From: an uncultured Muribaculaceae bacterium | GTDB taxonomy: Bacteria > Bacteroidota > Bacteroidia > Bacteroidales > Muribaculaceae | NCBI GenBank assembly: GCA_910576935.1 | Contig: CAJTKG010000007.1 | Span: forward strand, 27,839 to 91,838 | DNA length: 64,000 nt | Reading direction: 5' to 3' | In this document: in pieces, positions 36,851 through 45,506 of the stretch | Layout of the letters: the number at the start of each line of letters is the position of its first letter | Numbering within the stretch: the first letter of the stretch is position 1 | Made by a program: the position numbers and the translations under genes | Notes under the pieces: model-generated | Seen by the model: only the letters and a program-made list of their open reading frames with translations | What the model was told of the DNA's origin: nothing | Databases searched by the model: none

Positions 36851-37453
36851 TTAGTTTATTTTCTGCACCAAGCCTTGTTCAATCACTACATCCTCATAAA
36901 TTATACAAGGAACCAATACCTTGCATCTATCGCCATCTTGAATCGCACCGAATTTGCGATAATCGCCGGCAATCCGGGCCTCCCATATCAAATCTGAGAT
37001 ATCGCCGATAGCAACGCCCGCCTGTTTAAGCATATCAAGAAGTTCTGAAGATTTATCTTTATATAAAGCCGCACTCCATTGAGATCTGTTTCCTGCAAAT
37101 GCTTCCCATTGCTTTTTTAATTCAGGAGAATCCGACGCAGCCACAGCAAGATTTAAATTGTCAAACAATATACTTCCAAGATTATTATCATCTCCGTACC
37201 GAGAGATCTGCCAAAGCATCCCAATCGATGAAGATATTTTTTTCATATGATCTTTCAAAAGAGTGATATCTATTAAGCTTGCTGGTGGGACTAACCGTGG
37301 AACAGTGCATTTTTTTACTATCCGGTTACCATCACAATCTGTTTCGGGAAACCTTCCAATTCGTTTAATTTTCGTACGGCGGGAACGCAGCGTATATGCT
37401 CCCGCAATCGCCAAGATTCCTAATATAACAGCTATTATTATTTTCGATGTCAT
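36851..37453 (-). CDS. Single-TM protein of the island (200 aa)
   Basis: One N-terminal hydrophobic helix (KIIIAVILGILAIAGAYTL) followed by a basic stop-transfer stretch (RSRRTKIKRIGR), so most of the chain is probably cytoplasmic and membrane-anchored. The soluble part is helical with no known motif. It lies 5 nt after the ATPase gene, the close spacing expected for a membrane anchor or partner of that ATPase. Confidence 0.65.
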   Translation of the reverse strand: MTSKIIIAVILGILAIAGAYTLRSRRTKIKRIGRFPETDCDGNRIVKKCTVPRLVPPASLIDITLLKDHMKKISSSIGMLWQISRYGDDNNLGSILFDNLNLAVAASDSPELKKQWEAFAGNRSQWSAALYKDKSSELLDMLKQAGVAIGDISDLIWEARIAGDYRKFGAIQDGDRCKVLVPCIIYEDVVIEQGLVQKIN

Positions 37454-37458
37454 ACTTC

Positions 37459-40167
37459 TTATTTTTTTATTTTAACCCATGAGGCGGCATCATCCAACTC
37501 TCCCATTACTATTGCGTTACCGGCTTCAAGTTTTGGGAGTATTCCACGCTGATCCTCCCTCAGCGACAAAGCTTCGGCCATAACGGCACTATCATCAGCT
37601 GATACAATGCGATGACAAATTTTGTAATTGGTATTCTTGATGGCATCGGGTATAAGGCGTGTCGGCACTTGATCTATAATCATAAGCCCTTCCCCCTGAC
37701 TTCTCACTTCAGAAAGCATATTGGAGAACAAATCCGCAACTACCTGTTGGGGATTTCCCGAACCGTCAAACGAATTAGCCGGCTTGGATAAAACATTATG
37801 AGCTTCTTCAATGACCGTCAGATGCATCAGTTCATTATTCTGAGCATGACGACGATATTCTTCATCATATGTATACCTTGAGTTGCGATACTCCAAAAGA
37901 GACAAAAGTAAAATAGACATGATCAATGCTTTATCTTTCGAACTTGCTATTTTACTCAAATTAATCACACAATTACGATTGAACAGTTTTGCATATGATG
38001 TCGAGACATTGTTATTTAGTACACGACCTCTTTTACCTCGTGTAAGATAATTGAATCTCGTTTCAAGCGCAGCGACAAGTCCATCCCGAACATCCGGCTT
38101 GTATCCCCTCCGTTCAAGAACCTTTTTTGCTATCGGGACAACTCCGTCTAACGACGGATAACTTTTGAGTTGCTCCATTTCATCCTCTTCAAAGTCTTCA
38201 ATCTCATTTTTGAGGTAAGCATATATTGATTCATCAAGGATTATCGGAAGGACGTCGCCCGTCGGCAAACTGGCGTTAATCAAAGAAGTGACATTCTCAC
38301 ATCTTGTCTGCATATCTACGGGCGCACCATCGATTCCGGCAGGTTGAAAAGGATTTAGCATAAGATTTCCCAACAAATTGCCATCGAGCATTGTCAAACC
38401 GGGCTCATAAATAGTAATCTTTTCTTCGTCAGGCAAGGTTTTGTTACGTTCAATAGCCCATCGGACCCATTCATCTTTCGCAGGCTCAATTATAAGTGTC
38501 GGTTTTCCTCGTTCAATAACTGCATTTATAATTGACTTACATGTGGTTGTTTTTCCACAACCGGTGCTACCCACTATTAGACAATGCTTAACAAGAGCAT
38601 TTACATTGATTTTATAGTCATTTGACTGCTTAACACCCATATTGACAATATTTCCCAGGCTAATATTGTCGGCTGATGGGCCATAAGCTCCTGAATTATT
38701 GGCAAATTTTGCAGCATTCTTTACAAATCTTATACCCGGGACATCCTGTCGCGGCAACGAAGTGTATAACGACAGTTCTTCGGTGTTTACCGGCGTCGAA
38801 ACATATTGATATGGTTTCCCCAGAAAGTGCCATTCGTCGCCAAGCTCTGGCATATTTTCCAATTCAGGATTTACAAGAGGTATCAACTCGAAATTCTGTA
38901 TGTTCTTTATCGCTGAAGGAGATGTAAGTTTATGAATGCGTATCGGTTCTATATGGGTACGGTCACCTGAATATACCGAACGTAAAATACCCGACACGAG
39001 ATTGACATCATTCATTGTATTACCCAACACATATATGCCAACGTTCCAGAACCCAAGACTGCGTCCGGCGCGTAACCGTTCGCAATGCACATCGGTTACT
39101 TTCTCGGTATATTGAGCAAATTTATTTAAATACTCCTTAGAGAGCGACTCACCATACGAAACGCCATCGCTCTTTGAAAGCGACCGTCCCAAACTCAAGC
39201 CACCGGAAACGCCCAAAGCCTGTAAAGCCGCTTTAGCCATATCGCTACCTGTCAAAGCCTGAGCTGCAAACAATAACATATCGGCGGGATTGGCACATGC
39301 TATAGCCGATTTAACCAAACCTTTGACCATGCCGATCGAACCTTGACCGCCTCCGATATGCAATGCCCCACCGACGTTGGTAGATGACCCCTCGCCATGA
39401 TTTACCGATTCGCTCTGCGACACTCTTACCATGACATTTGTATGCACCTCACTTCCGAGTTGTTGAAACTTATTTATCAACTCTGTAACAGATATATCAG
39501 ACATTGGATCTGCAACAATTATCAGCGAATAATTTGCATCTATTCCATTAATATCCGTAAATCCGCCGGCAACTTTATCCAATGTCTGAAACATTCCAAA
39601 TTGTGTATCCTTTCTAAAAGACGGGATTCCCGTAATGGCCGCACCACAATCGGCATTATGGATATGCTGATTGAGTGCGAACACTTCCTTTATATCTTCT
39701 ACACCGTCAAGGATATGAATACCTATGCCGGGCATCGAATTGACAAGCGCACTGTTGCATTTGCAGATAGCATTTTTATCAAAATCCTTAACTCCAAGAT
39801 ATAGATACGTCTGGCCCAATCTGCGTTGAAGCAACAATATCACCTTCTGATTCCAGGCATGGAGAGATGCAAGCACACCTTGCCATCTTGAAAGCAGATC
39901 ATAGCTTTCAATTCTGTATGGTGAAACTGGCAGACGGTCAATACGCACCCATTGTAACGGCGACAACTCATCAACCGATAGCATACTGAAGGCCTGTCTT
40001 TCCGAAACATCTTCAAGATAAGAGCGTTCCAACATATAATCGAGCATAGGCTCGGCCAAATCTTCGGGAAATGTAAAGATCGGTTTCTTTCCTGCCTTGA
40101 GTCGGTCAAGGTTCTCGTTTAAGTCGAAATTACCTTTGCCGAAAAACCGTTTTATAAAATTTGACAT
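37459..40167 (-). CDS. HerA/DUF87-type ATPase of the island
   Basis: A 902-residue protein of the HerA/FtsK ATPase superfamily. The C-terminal half has Walker A GSTGCGKTTT near residues 532-541, IIEPAKDEW, MLNPFQP, Walker B LTVIEEAHNV and the arginine/sensor block GLMIIDQVPTRLIPDAIKNTN. The N-terminal 500 residues are not a standard HerA barrel: they contain a Ser/Gly-rich stretch (SVNHGEGSSTNVGGALHIGGG) with hydrophobic patches, then a KSDGVSYGESL segment. Members of this superfamily pump DNA or protein, or act as helicases with nucleases; here no nuclease gene adjoins it. It follows the Hsp70-like gene by 13 nt. Confidence 0.85.
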   Translation of the reverse strand: MSNFIKRFFGKGNFDLNENLDRLKAGKKPIFTFPEDLAEPMLDYMLERSYLEDVSERQAFSMLSVDELSPLQWVRIDRLPVSPYRIESYDLLSRWQGVLASLHAWNQKVILLLQRRLGQTYLYLGVKDFDKNAICKCNSALVNSMPGIGIHILDGVEDIKEVFALNQHIHNADCGAAITGIPSFRKDTQFGMFQTLDKVAGGFTDINGIDANYSLIIVADPMSDISVTELINKFQQLGSEVHTNVMVRVSQSESVNHGEGSSTNVGGALHIGGGQGSIGMVKGLVKSAIACANPADMLLFAAQALTGSDMAKAALQALGVSGGLSLGRSLSKSDGVSYGESLSKEYLNKFAQYTEKVTDVHCERLRAGRSLGFWNVGIYVLGNTMNDVNLVSGILRSVYSGDRTHIEPIRIHKLTSPSAIKNIQNFELIPLVNPELENMPELGDEWHFLGKPYQYVSTPVNTEELSLYTSLPRQDVPGIRFVKNAAKFANNSGAYGPSADNISLGNIVNMGVKQSNDYKINVNALVKHCLIVGSTGCGKTTTCKSIINAVIERGKPTLIIEPAKDEWVRWAIERNKTLPDEEKITIYEPGLTMLDGNLLGNLMLNPFQPAGIDGAPVDMQTRCENVTSLINASLPTGDVLPIILDESIYAYLKNEIEDFEEDEMEQLKSYPSLDGVVPIAKKVLERRGYKPDVRDGLVAALETRFNYLTRGKRGRVLNNNVSTSYAKLFNRNCVINLSKIASSKDKALIMSILLLSLLEYRNSRYTYDEEYRRHAQNNELMHLTVIEEAHNVLSKPANSFDGSGNPQQVVADLFSNMLSEVRSQGEGLMIIDQVPTRLIPDAIKNTNYKICHRIVSADDSAVMAEALSLREDQRGILPKLEAGNAIVMGELDDAASWVKIKK

Positions 40168-40180
40168 ACTTTTGTTATTT

Positions 40181-41899
40181 TTAAAAACTTATTTCGACCG
40201 GCTCTAATGTATCTTTATATAATTTTGAGTAAAAGCTGATTGTCCCGTCTTCAAATCCTTTAAAATTATATTCCAATTTAAAAACGTAATCAAATGGGAT
40301 CAAAGTGTTCACTCCAATCAAGACAGCGTCTAACAAAAGAATTTTTGATCTAAAATTGAAATCGTGCCTTGATTTCCATATTTCCGCAGTTTCGATACTC
40401 TCGCCAGTCAAAACCTCTATATCTATATTATATTCATAAATATAGCGTGTTCCTTTAAATGAAATATTTATTATACCATCAGACTTCTCGATCGGTAGCA
40501 AATCACCTATTTTTATAACTTGCGTTGGATCTGATGTCTTCTCATTAACTTTCATTCTTATCCACACATTATTTGCTGCTGTTGCCTGTGCCTTATATCC
40601 TTCCGGATATAAAACCAATCCGCGGGCAACGCTTTCGTGTGGTAAGGCGTCAGTCAAAACCCTCCATGGCTCATTCTCAATTTTTGAGAAATGAGTGGCC
40701 TCTATTTTTTCTGAATTAACGAAATGATCTCTGCTGGTATCAGTATTCAAACCTTTTCCATTGAATAGATTCTGTACAGTATACCAATATGAATGCCCTC
40801 CTGTCAGAAGCACTAAATCAATATCTTCAGCTTTAACCCCATAATTTTTTTCATGGAGAGCCATTGCCGACTGAATCATTTTATAAAGGCCGTTCCAATG
40901 GTCTTTAGTAAGCTCTTCAAACGTAGATTGATTGATTTTAAAATTTTTTATATTAGCTATTTTTTCAGACCCCAAAAACATTGCCATAAATCTTAAATTC
41001 TCGAGAACTTTTAATGGCAACGATGTACTTTGTCCGGTTTTTAGCATATCTGATACCTGTTCTTCTTTCCACCTTTTGGCATTCTGCAAAGAAAACATCT
41101 GATTGAGATCCTCTTCTCCAAATGAGAATCCGGGCTCACCAAATGGAATAAATTTTTTCAGATGCGAGTGTACGTGTTTTTTTAACAATAAATCAATTTC
41201 TCGGCCACCATAAAGCGATGGGTCTGAAATCGACGGATATGACGTTCCACTTTTAGGCATTGGAATCATTTTACCATCACGACACTCCAATGTCAATGGA
41301 AATATATGTATGTCAGAAGTTCCGGCTCCCATATCGAGCATAAAGATATTCAACGGCTTCCCAGATGTTAACAATTTTGTAGCCATTAAATGTTCTCCGT
41401 GAACTTCCAACGCCGACATAACTGCCGCAACCGGCTCGAAAACACCGTATATGTTTCCTGAAAAACCTGCCAATCGCACAGCCTCTTTCATAAACGACGC
41501 CAAAGATTGCGGCCACTTAGCCGGATAGCTCACATATATCTCATACGTAGTGTCTGACCGTACCCCCATCTGTTTCTCAAAACACGAATAAATGTATGTG
41601 AGAAATTCCACTATCAACGCTTTTACCTCCTCAAGCCGGGTAGGATCGGAAGACAACAATCCAATCTTGAAATTGGATATAAGTTGACCTTAAACTCCAT
41701 TATTTTTTTGATCATCAGCCGCTTTACCATAGACGGCATTAGCACCGGGAGCTGATGGCCGAAAAATCAGCGATGGTATTATATCACTTTTTCCGTCTGC
41801 ATCTTTAATTGAATTAATAGATTTGGAATTCGCGCCCTCGCTTTTATATTTTACTACCGTAGTGCTTGTCCCGAAATCTATTCCAACATAAATTTTCAT
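40181..41899 (-). pseudogene. Hsp70/actin-like ATPase interrupted by an in-frame TAA
   Basis: The first 69 codons encode the phosphate-1 motif IYVGIDFGTSTTVVKYK. A TAA at 41692-41690 follows, and the same frame then continues without a break for about 500 codons: ISNFKIGLLSSD, ALIVEFLTYIY, the phosphate-2 motif FMLDMGAGTSDIHIF, the adenosine motif VLLTGGHSYWY, and a short beta-rich C-terminus. Without the stop it would be a 572-residue Hsp70-like protein lacking the long substrate-binding domain of DnaK. The stop removes the ATPase from the N-terminal motif, so the gene is a nonsense pseudogene unless the codon is read through or is a sequencing error. No frameshift is involved. It is first in the island operon. 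Confidence 0.85.
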
Positions 41900-41921
41900 A
41901 TATTATAAGGTATTAGTATAC

Positions 41922-41984
41922 TCAGGATTTTGCCGTGATGTGTGTAGATCCTGTTATTGTTATTTCATATTGTGTTTGTTCCAT
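41922..41984 (-). CDS. Possible 20-aa leader peptide upstream of the Hsp70-like gene
   Basis: ATG at 41984, TGA at 41924-41922, encoding MEQTQYEITITGSTHITAKS. It lies within the leader of the predicted transcript (start near 42081) and ends 22 nt before the Hsp70-like ATG. It may be a leader peptide, the stub of a longer lost gene, or chance. Confidence 0.3.
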   Translation of the reverse strand: MEQTQYEITITGSTHITAKS

Positions 41985-42084
41985 GGTACAAAAAATTGTT
42001 TGCTCAATTATAAAAAAGATTAAGGCGCGGAATCTGATTTGAGCATATTTTAGTTTTGCATTCTGATAGTATCCAAACTACCCG

Positions 42085-42116
42085 CAAATATAAAAAATTT
42101 TCATATATAATTCACA
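42085..42116 (-). promoter_or_regulatory. Promoter of the island operon
   Basis: On the minus strand: TGTG (42116-42113), 20 nt, TATATTTG (42092-42085), a full -7 box and a -33 box one base from TTTG. Predicted start near 42081, leaving about 180 nt of leader before the Hsp70-like gene. The rest of 41900-42202 is very A+T-rich without other clear signals. Confidence 0.65.
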
Positions 42117-42202
42117 CTTTTTAAATTGTTAAATATTGCAAAATCACATATATTCTATACAACGTTCAGAAAAATGCCAGTTCATTATAAACAAAAGCCA
42201 TA

Positions 42203-42230
42203 GATAGTTCGTCACAGCGGCAATTTGTTC
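42203..42230. repeat. Island boundary repeat, engB copy (att-like)
   Basis: Second copy of the 28-nt repeat, covering the last codons of engB (NKLPL, stop TGA at 42214-42212) and 9 nt beyond. It differs from 34674-34701 at one base only. Confidence 0.85.
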
Positions 42231-42811
42231 ATCTCCTCTATATAGTCAAGTAATGCCTCGCGACCGCGCATGTCTTCGCTCGAGGTCATAAATATCGGGG
42301 GAAGTTCTTCCCACTGTTCGAGAAGTGTGGCACAATACGCCGAGGTCATCTTTTTGGCCGCCGACGAACTGAGTTTATCAAGTTTGGTAAACACGATACT
42401 GAAAGGCACACCGTTCTCGCCGAGCCAGCCCATGAAGTCGAGATCTATCTTTTGTGGCTTAAGACGCGAATCTACTAACACAAACAAGTTTGTCATTTGC
42501 TCACGCCCGAGTATATAGCTCTTGATTATACGGTCGATTTCCTCGCGTCCGGCTTTGCTGCGGGCGGCATAGCCATAACCCGGCAAATCGACGATATACC
42601 ATTCGTCATTGACCATAAAGTGGTTTATAAGCATCGTCTTGCCCGGCGTAGACGATGTCATGGCAAGCGATTTACGCCCCGTCAGCATATTTATCAGCGA
42701 TGATTTGCCGACATTGGACCTACCGATGAAGGCATACTCGTGGCGGCGGTCTGACGGACACTTGGCCAGGTCTTTATTGCTTATTACAAATCTTGCGGTA
42801 TTTATTATCAT
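42212..42811 (-). CDS. engB: Ribosome biogenesis GTPase EngB/YsxC
   Basis: An essential small GTPase for 50S subunit assembly. G1 GRSNVGKSSLI, G2/G3 STPGKTMLINHF and VDLPGYGYA, G4 TKLDK and G5 MTSSEDM are all visible. Length 199 is normal. The last five codons and the stop are inside the island boundary repeat, so an insertion has taken place at the 3' end without harming the protein. Its promoter overlaps that of the divergent trmN6. Confidence 0.96.
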   Translation of the reverse strand: MIINTARFVISNKDLAKCPSDRRHEYAFIGRSNVGKSSLINMLTGRKSLAMTSSTPGKTMLINHFMVNDEWYIVDLPGYGYAARSKAGREEIDRIIKSYILGREQMTNLFVLVDSRLKPQKIDLDFMGWLGENGVPFSIVFTKLDKLSSSAAKKMTSAYCATLLEQWEELPPIFMTSSEDMRGREALLDYIEEMNKLPL

Positions 42812-42831
42812 ACATTTCCTATTATTCGGGG

Positions 42832-42862
42832 TAAAGTTAATGATTATGGATGATTCGTCAAA
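42832..42862 (-). promoter_or_regulatory. Promoter of engB
   Basis: On the minus strand: TTTG (42862-42859), 19 nt, TAACTTTA (42839-42832), one base from the -7 consensus. Predicted start near 42828, 17 nt before the ATG. Confidence 0.65.
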
Positions 42863-42869
42863 ATTTTGT

Positions 42870-42877
42870 TAACTTTG
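42870..42877 (+). promoter_or_regulatory. -7 box very close to the trmN6 start
   Basis: TAACTTTG is a perfect -7 box ending 8 nt before the ATG at 42886, which gives a leader of only about 5 nt. The -33 region has no TTTG. It is back to back with the engB promoter. Confidence 0.55.
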
Positions 42878-42885
42878 CCGCCGCT

Positions 42886-43590
42886 ATGAATCGTGAAATA
42901 ACATTCAGATTTAAACAATTCGCCATTAGCGACAGCAATTGCGGCATGAAAACAGGCACTGACGGCGTCACTCTCGGTGCCTGGGTCTCATGTCGCGACG
43001 TCCATAGTGTCATCGATGTAGGCGCGGGGTCGGGCCTTATTTCTTTGATGATAGCCCAGCGTTCGCCCGTGGCTCGAATTCACGCCGTCGAGATCGACCC
43101 CGGTGCCGCCTCGGACGCCCGATTCAACGTCGACGCTTCGCCATGGAGTCGGCGTATCGACGTCGTCAATGATGACATATCGCATTATACTCCGGACACA
43201 CCTCCCGACCTGATTGTCAGCAATCCGCCTTTTTTCAACACCGGTGAGACCTCTGCCGACTCATGTCGTGCAGCTGCCAGACATGAGTCATCGCTCACCT
43301 GCCGCACCCTGCTCGAGTATGCTTGCGCCAATCTCGCCGACACAGGGCGTTTAGCCATCATCATTCCGGCCGAACGCAGCGACGAGATTATCTATAACGC
43401 CGAAATGATACACCTTAAAGTCAGACGGCAGTGCCTTCTGCACTCCAAACCTGATCAAGTACCGTTCAGAGTCATGATCGAGTTTATGCGTCATGACGGA
43501 CCTATAGAGCTGGAAGATATGACAATACGCGGACATCACGGCTATTATACTCCCGAATTTAAAAAACTGACCGAAAATTTCTATCTATGA
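42886..43590 (+). CDS. trmN6: tRNA1(Val) (adenine(37)-N6)-methyltransferase
   Basis: A 234-residue class I methyltransferase of the TrmN6/YfiC family: opening FRFKQFAISDSNCGMKTGTDGVTLGAW, SAM loop IDVGAGSGLISLMIAQR, acidic VEIDPGA and the N6-adenine catalytic motif NPPFF. I start at the ATG at 42886 rather than an in-frame ATG at 42850, because the upstream codons overlap the promoter box and the family begins with this FKQF motif. It overlaps the next gene by 4 nt (ATGA). Confidence 0.93.
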   Translation: MNREITFRFKQFAISDSNCGMKTGTDGVTLGAWVSCRDVHSVIDVGAGSGLISLMIAQRSPVARIHAVEIDPGAASDARFNVDASPWSRRIDVVNDDISHYTPDTPPDLIVSNPPFFNTGETSADSCRAAARHESSLTCRTLLEYACANLADTGRLAIIIPAERSDEIIYNAEMIHLKVRRQCLLHSKPDQVPFRVMIEFMRHDGPIELEDMTIRGHHGYYTPEFKKLTENFYL

Positions 43591-44474
43591 CAAGACTGAA
43601 ACTTTTACTCAATTTCAGACAGCGTTTCGTGCTTTTTGTATGTATCTCAATAATCGGATTCCTTATCGCAGGTCTCGCCGGTTCATTGATAATAATGAAG
43701 TTCGGAACTGATTCAACGCCGGCCATGCGCATAGCCTCCGTCATTCAGAGCATCTTCCAACTGATATTGCCGGCACTGCTCACCGCGCTGCTTGTCACCC
43801 GCATGCCGGCCGATTTCCTGCGTCTGCGCAGCAGCTTCAGCATAGGCATGCTATTATGGTCGTTCGTCATACTCATGGTGTCGACACCGGCAATGAACTA
43901 TATCATAGAACTTAACGATAATATGTCGCTGCCTCAGTCGATGAGCGGACTCGAAGAGTGGTTTCGCCGCAGCGAAGACAATGCCGCCCATAACCTGACG
44001 GTACTTCAGGGCGAACACAACATCGTCAACCTTATAGTCAGCATCCTGATTATGGGACTCCTCGCCGGTTTCGGCGAAGAACTGTTCTTCAGGGGCGCGT
44101 TCCAACGTCTGCTGACGGCCGGCGGTCTAAACCGCCATCTGGCCGTATGGAGTGTCGCTTTTGTCTTCAGCGCCATCCACTTCCAGTTCTATGGTTTTGT
44201 TCCTCGTCTGCTTCTGGGAGCCTATCTGGGTTACCTTCTTTTATGGAGCAAAAGCCTCTGGCTGCCAATGGCCATCCACGCGCTCAACAATACGGTCTAT
44301 GTCATCACTCACTGGACATGCGCAAACACCGCTGGCACACCCGCGATAACAGAGTCAATAGGCTCAGGTTCGTCGTGGCCCGTCGCCGCAATGTCGGCGG
44401 CTTTAACGGCTGTCGCCATCACCTACTTCATAAAATACTGTAAGAAGCAGTTAAAAACGGAGAATCATCTCTAA
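43587..44474 (+). CDS. CPBP-family intramembrane metalloprotease
   Basis: A 295-residue polytopic membrane protein of the CPBP/Abi family (PF02517). Motif 1 FGEELFFRGAFQRL carries the Glu pair and Arg, motif 2 is FSAIHFQFYGF and motif 3 LPMAIHALNNTVY carries the second His and Asn. About eight hydrophobic segments are present. Family members act as CAAX-like or regulatory intramembrane proteases; the substrate is unknown. It is translationally coupled to trmN6 and its end overlaps the convergent porin gene by 24 nt. Confidence 0.9.
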   Translation: MTRLKLLLNFRQRFVLFVCISIIGFLIAGLAGSLIIMKFGTDSTPAMRIASVIQSIFQLILPALLTALLVTRMPADFLRLRSSFSIGMLLWSFVILMVSTPAMNYIIELNDNMSLPQSMSGLEEWFRRSEDNAAHNLTVLQGEHNIVNLIVSILIMGLLAGFGEELFFRGAFQRLLTAGGLNRHLAVWSVAFVFSAIHFQFYGFVPRLLLGAYLGYLLLWSKSLWLPMAIHALNNTVYVITHWTCANTAGTPAITESIGSGSSWPVAAMSAALTAVAITYFIKYCKKQLKTENHL

Positions 44475-45482
44475 TGAGACCTTGCTCCCGTCACCGACGG
44501 GTATGACTTCACCCGACGGATAAAAATACTGTTCATAGTTGAGACGCAGATCGGCGTGGATTTTCTCGCGTATATAACTGATGGTCGAGCCGATTGTCAG
44601 TCGGTTGCGTCTGATATCATCGACGACAAGACACCCGGCGTCTTCATCAATCTCACCGCAACTATGGTCACTCATACCGTCAAATCTGGCCTGCACCGAC
44701 ATACGATTGAAAAACGATGTCTTTATCGGCCATCTGTAGTCGACCATTAAGTTATAGGCATGACATGGGTCAAAAGCCGAATTGGTATAATGCTTATAGA
44801 CATATTCGGCTTCCGCAAGCCAACGGCCGTCGGTCCACGAAACACATGCATCGGTGTGATTTACACGTATGCCGTCGGGGACTTCAGACTTGAAACCGCA
44901 CTCTACAAAGACTTCATCAATCGTGTAGCGCGCTTTCGCTCCATAACTGTATTTTGTCTGCCACGGGGTATGATCTCCGATTTTCGTCGCGTTGAATATA
45001 CCGGCTTCGACATAGAGCGGTATCTGCGTAGGCGAGAAACCACCCTTTACACCTATACCACGGCGATTGCCCACCTGTTTGCCTATAAACGAGCGGTTTG
45101 TGAAATAATAACCGTTGACCGCGCGGCTGGCGTCAACCGAAAACGGGATACGCGACTGACCGGCAACAATCTTCCACGTCTTCGACGGCATAAATGTAGC
45201 ATAGGCATCAAGCATATTGAATTTACCTCTGTCACATAAATCGGCTCTGACAAAATAAGATAGTATCGGAGCTATTTTGCCTCCCACACTGAGTCGCGCG
45301 TTTCTGACCTGAAAACGTCCCGCCGATTCACCCTCTGTAGTCTGTTCGAAACGGGCTCTGAGAGTACCGTGAAATTCAGGTTTATAGCTGAATGCCGGTT
45401 TAATGCTGTCCGACGGGGTCGTGGCCGATGCGCTGATGCCGGCCGCCAAAAGACAACCGGTAGCCAGTTTTTTTAAAATCAT
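44451..45482 (-). CDS. OprO/OprP-like porin
   Basis: A 343-residue outer-membrane barrel. A signal peptide ends near SASA, after which the pattern KPEFHGTLRARFEQ, GRFQVRNARLSVGGKIAPILSYFVRADLCDRGKFNMLDAYATF is the usual N-terminal signature of phosphate-selective-porin family members (PF07396). The C-terminus ends in aromatic Phe (MILRF), as expected for barrel insertion. It is the last gene of a four-gene envelope operon. The specificity cannot be inferred. Confidence 0.82.
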   Translation of the reverse strand: MILKKLATGCLLAAGISASATTPSDSIKPAFSYKPEFHGTLRARFEQTTEGESAGRFQVRNARLSVGGKIAPILSYFVRADLCDRGKFNMLDAYATFMPSKTWKIVAGQSRIPFSVDASRAVNGYYFTNRSFIGKQVGNRRGIGVKGGFSPTQIPLYVEAGIFNATKIGDHTPWQTKYSYGAKARYTIDEVFVECGFKSEVPDGIRVNHTDACVSWTDGRWLAEAEYVYKHYTNSAFDPCHAYNLMVDYRWPIKTSFFNRMSVQARFDGMSDHSCGEIDEDAGCLVVDDIRRNRLTIGSTISYIREKIHADLRLNYEQYFYPSGEVIPVGDGSKVSLEMILRF

Positions 45483-45506
45483 GTTGTTTTCGTAAGATGC
45501 TTACGG

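Larger units (their letters stand above)
34674..42230. mobile_element. Hsp70-HerA genomic island inserted at the engB 3' end
   Basis: About 7.5 kb bounded by the 28-bp direct repeats. All seven main genes lie on the minus strand with short gaps or overlaps, and the region is visibly richer in A+T than the flanking 30 kb. Insertion at the 3' end of a housekeeping gene with duplication of its last codons is the hallmark of site-specific integration. No recombinase, relaxase, transposase or phage gene was recognised, so the element is either a remnant, moved by an enzyme acting in trans, or exchanged by homologous recombination. Confidence 0.7.

Noticed and set aside
40181..41899. Frameshift as explanation for the split Hsp70-like gene
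   Set aside because: Codon counting from 41689 to 41660 gives exactly ten codons, so both parts are in the same frame; a stop codon, not an indel, separates them.
34702..42202. Prophage or conjugative element
   Set aside because: No capsid, portal, terminase, relaxase or coupling-protein partner; the HerA-like ATPase alone does not make a conjugation system.
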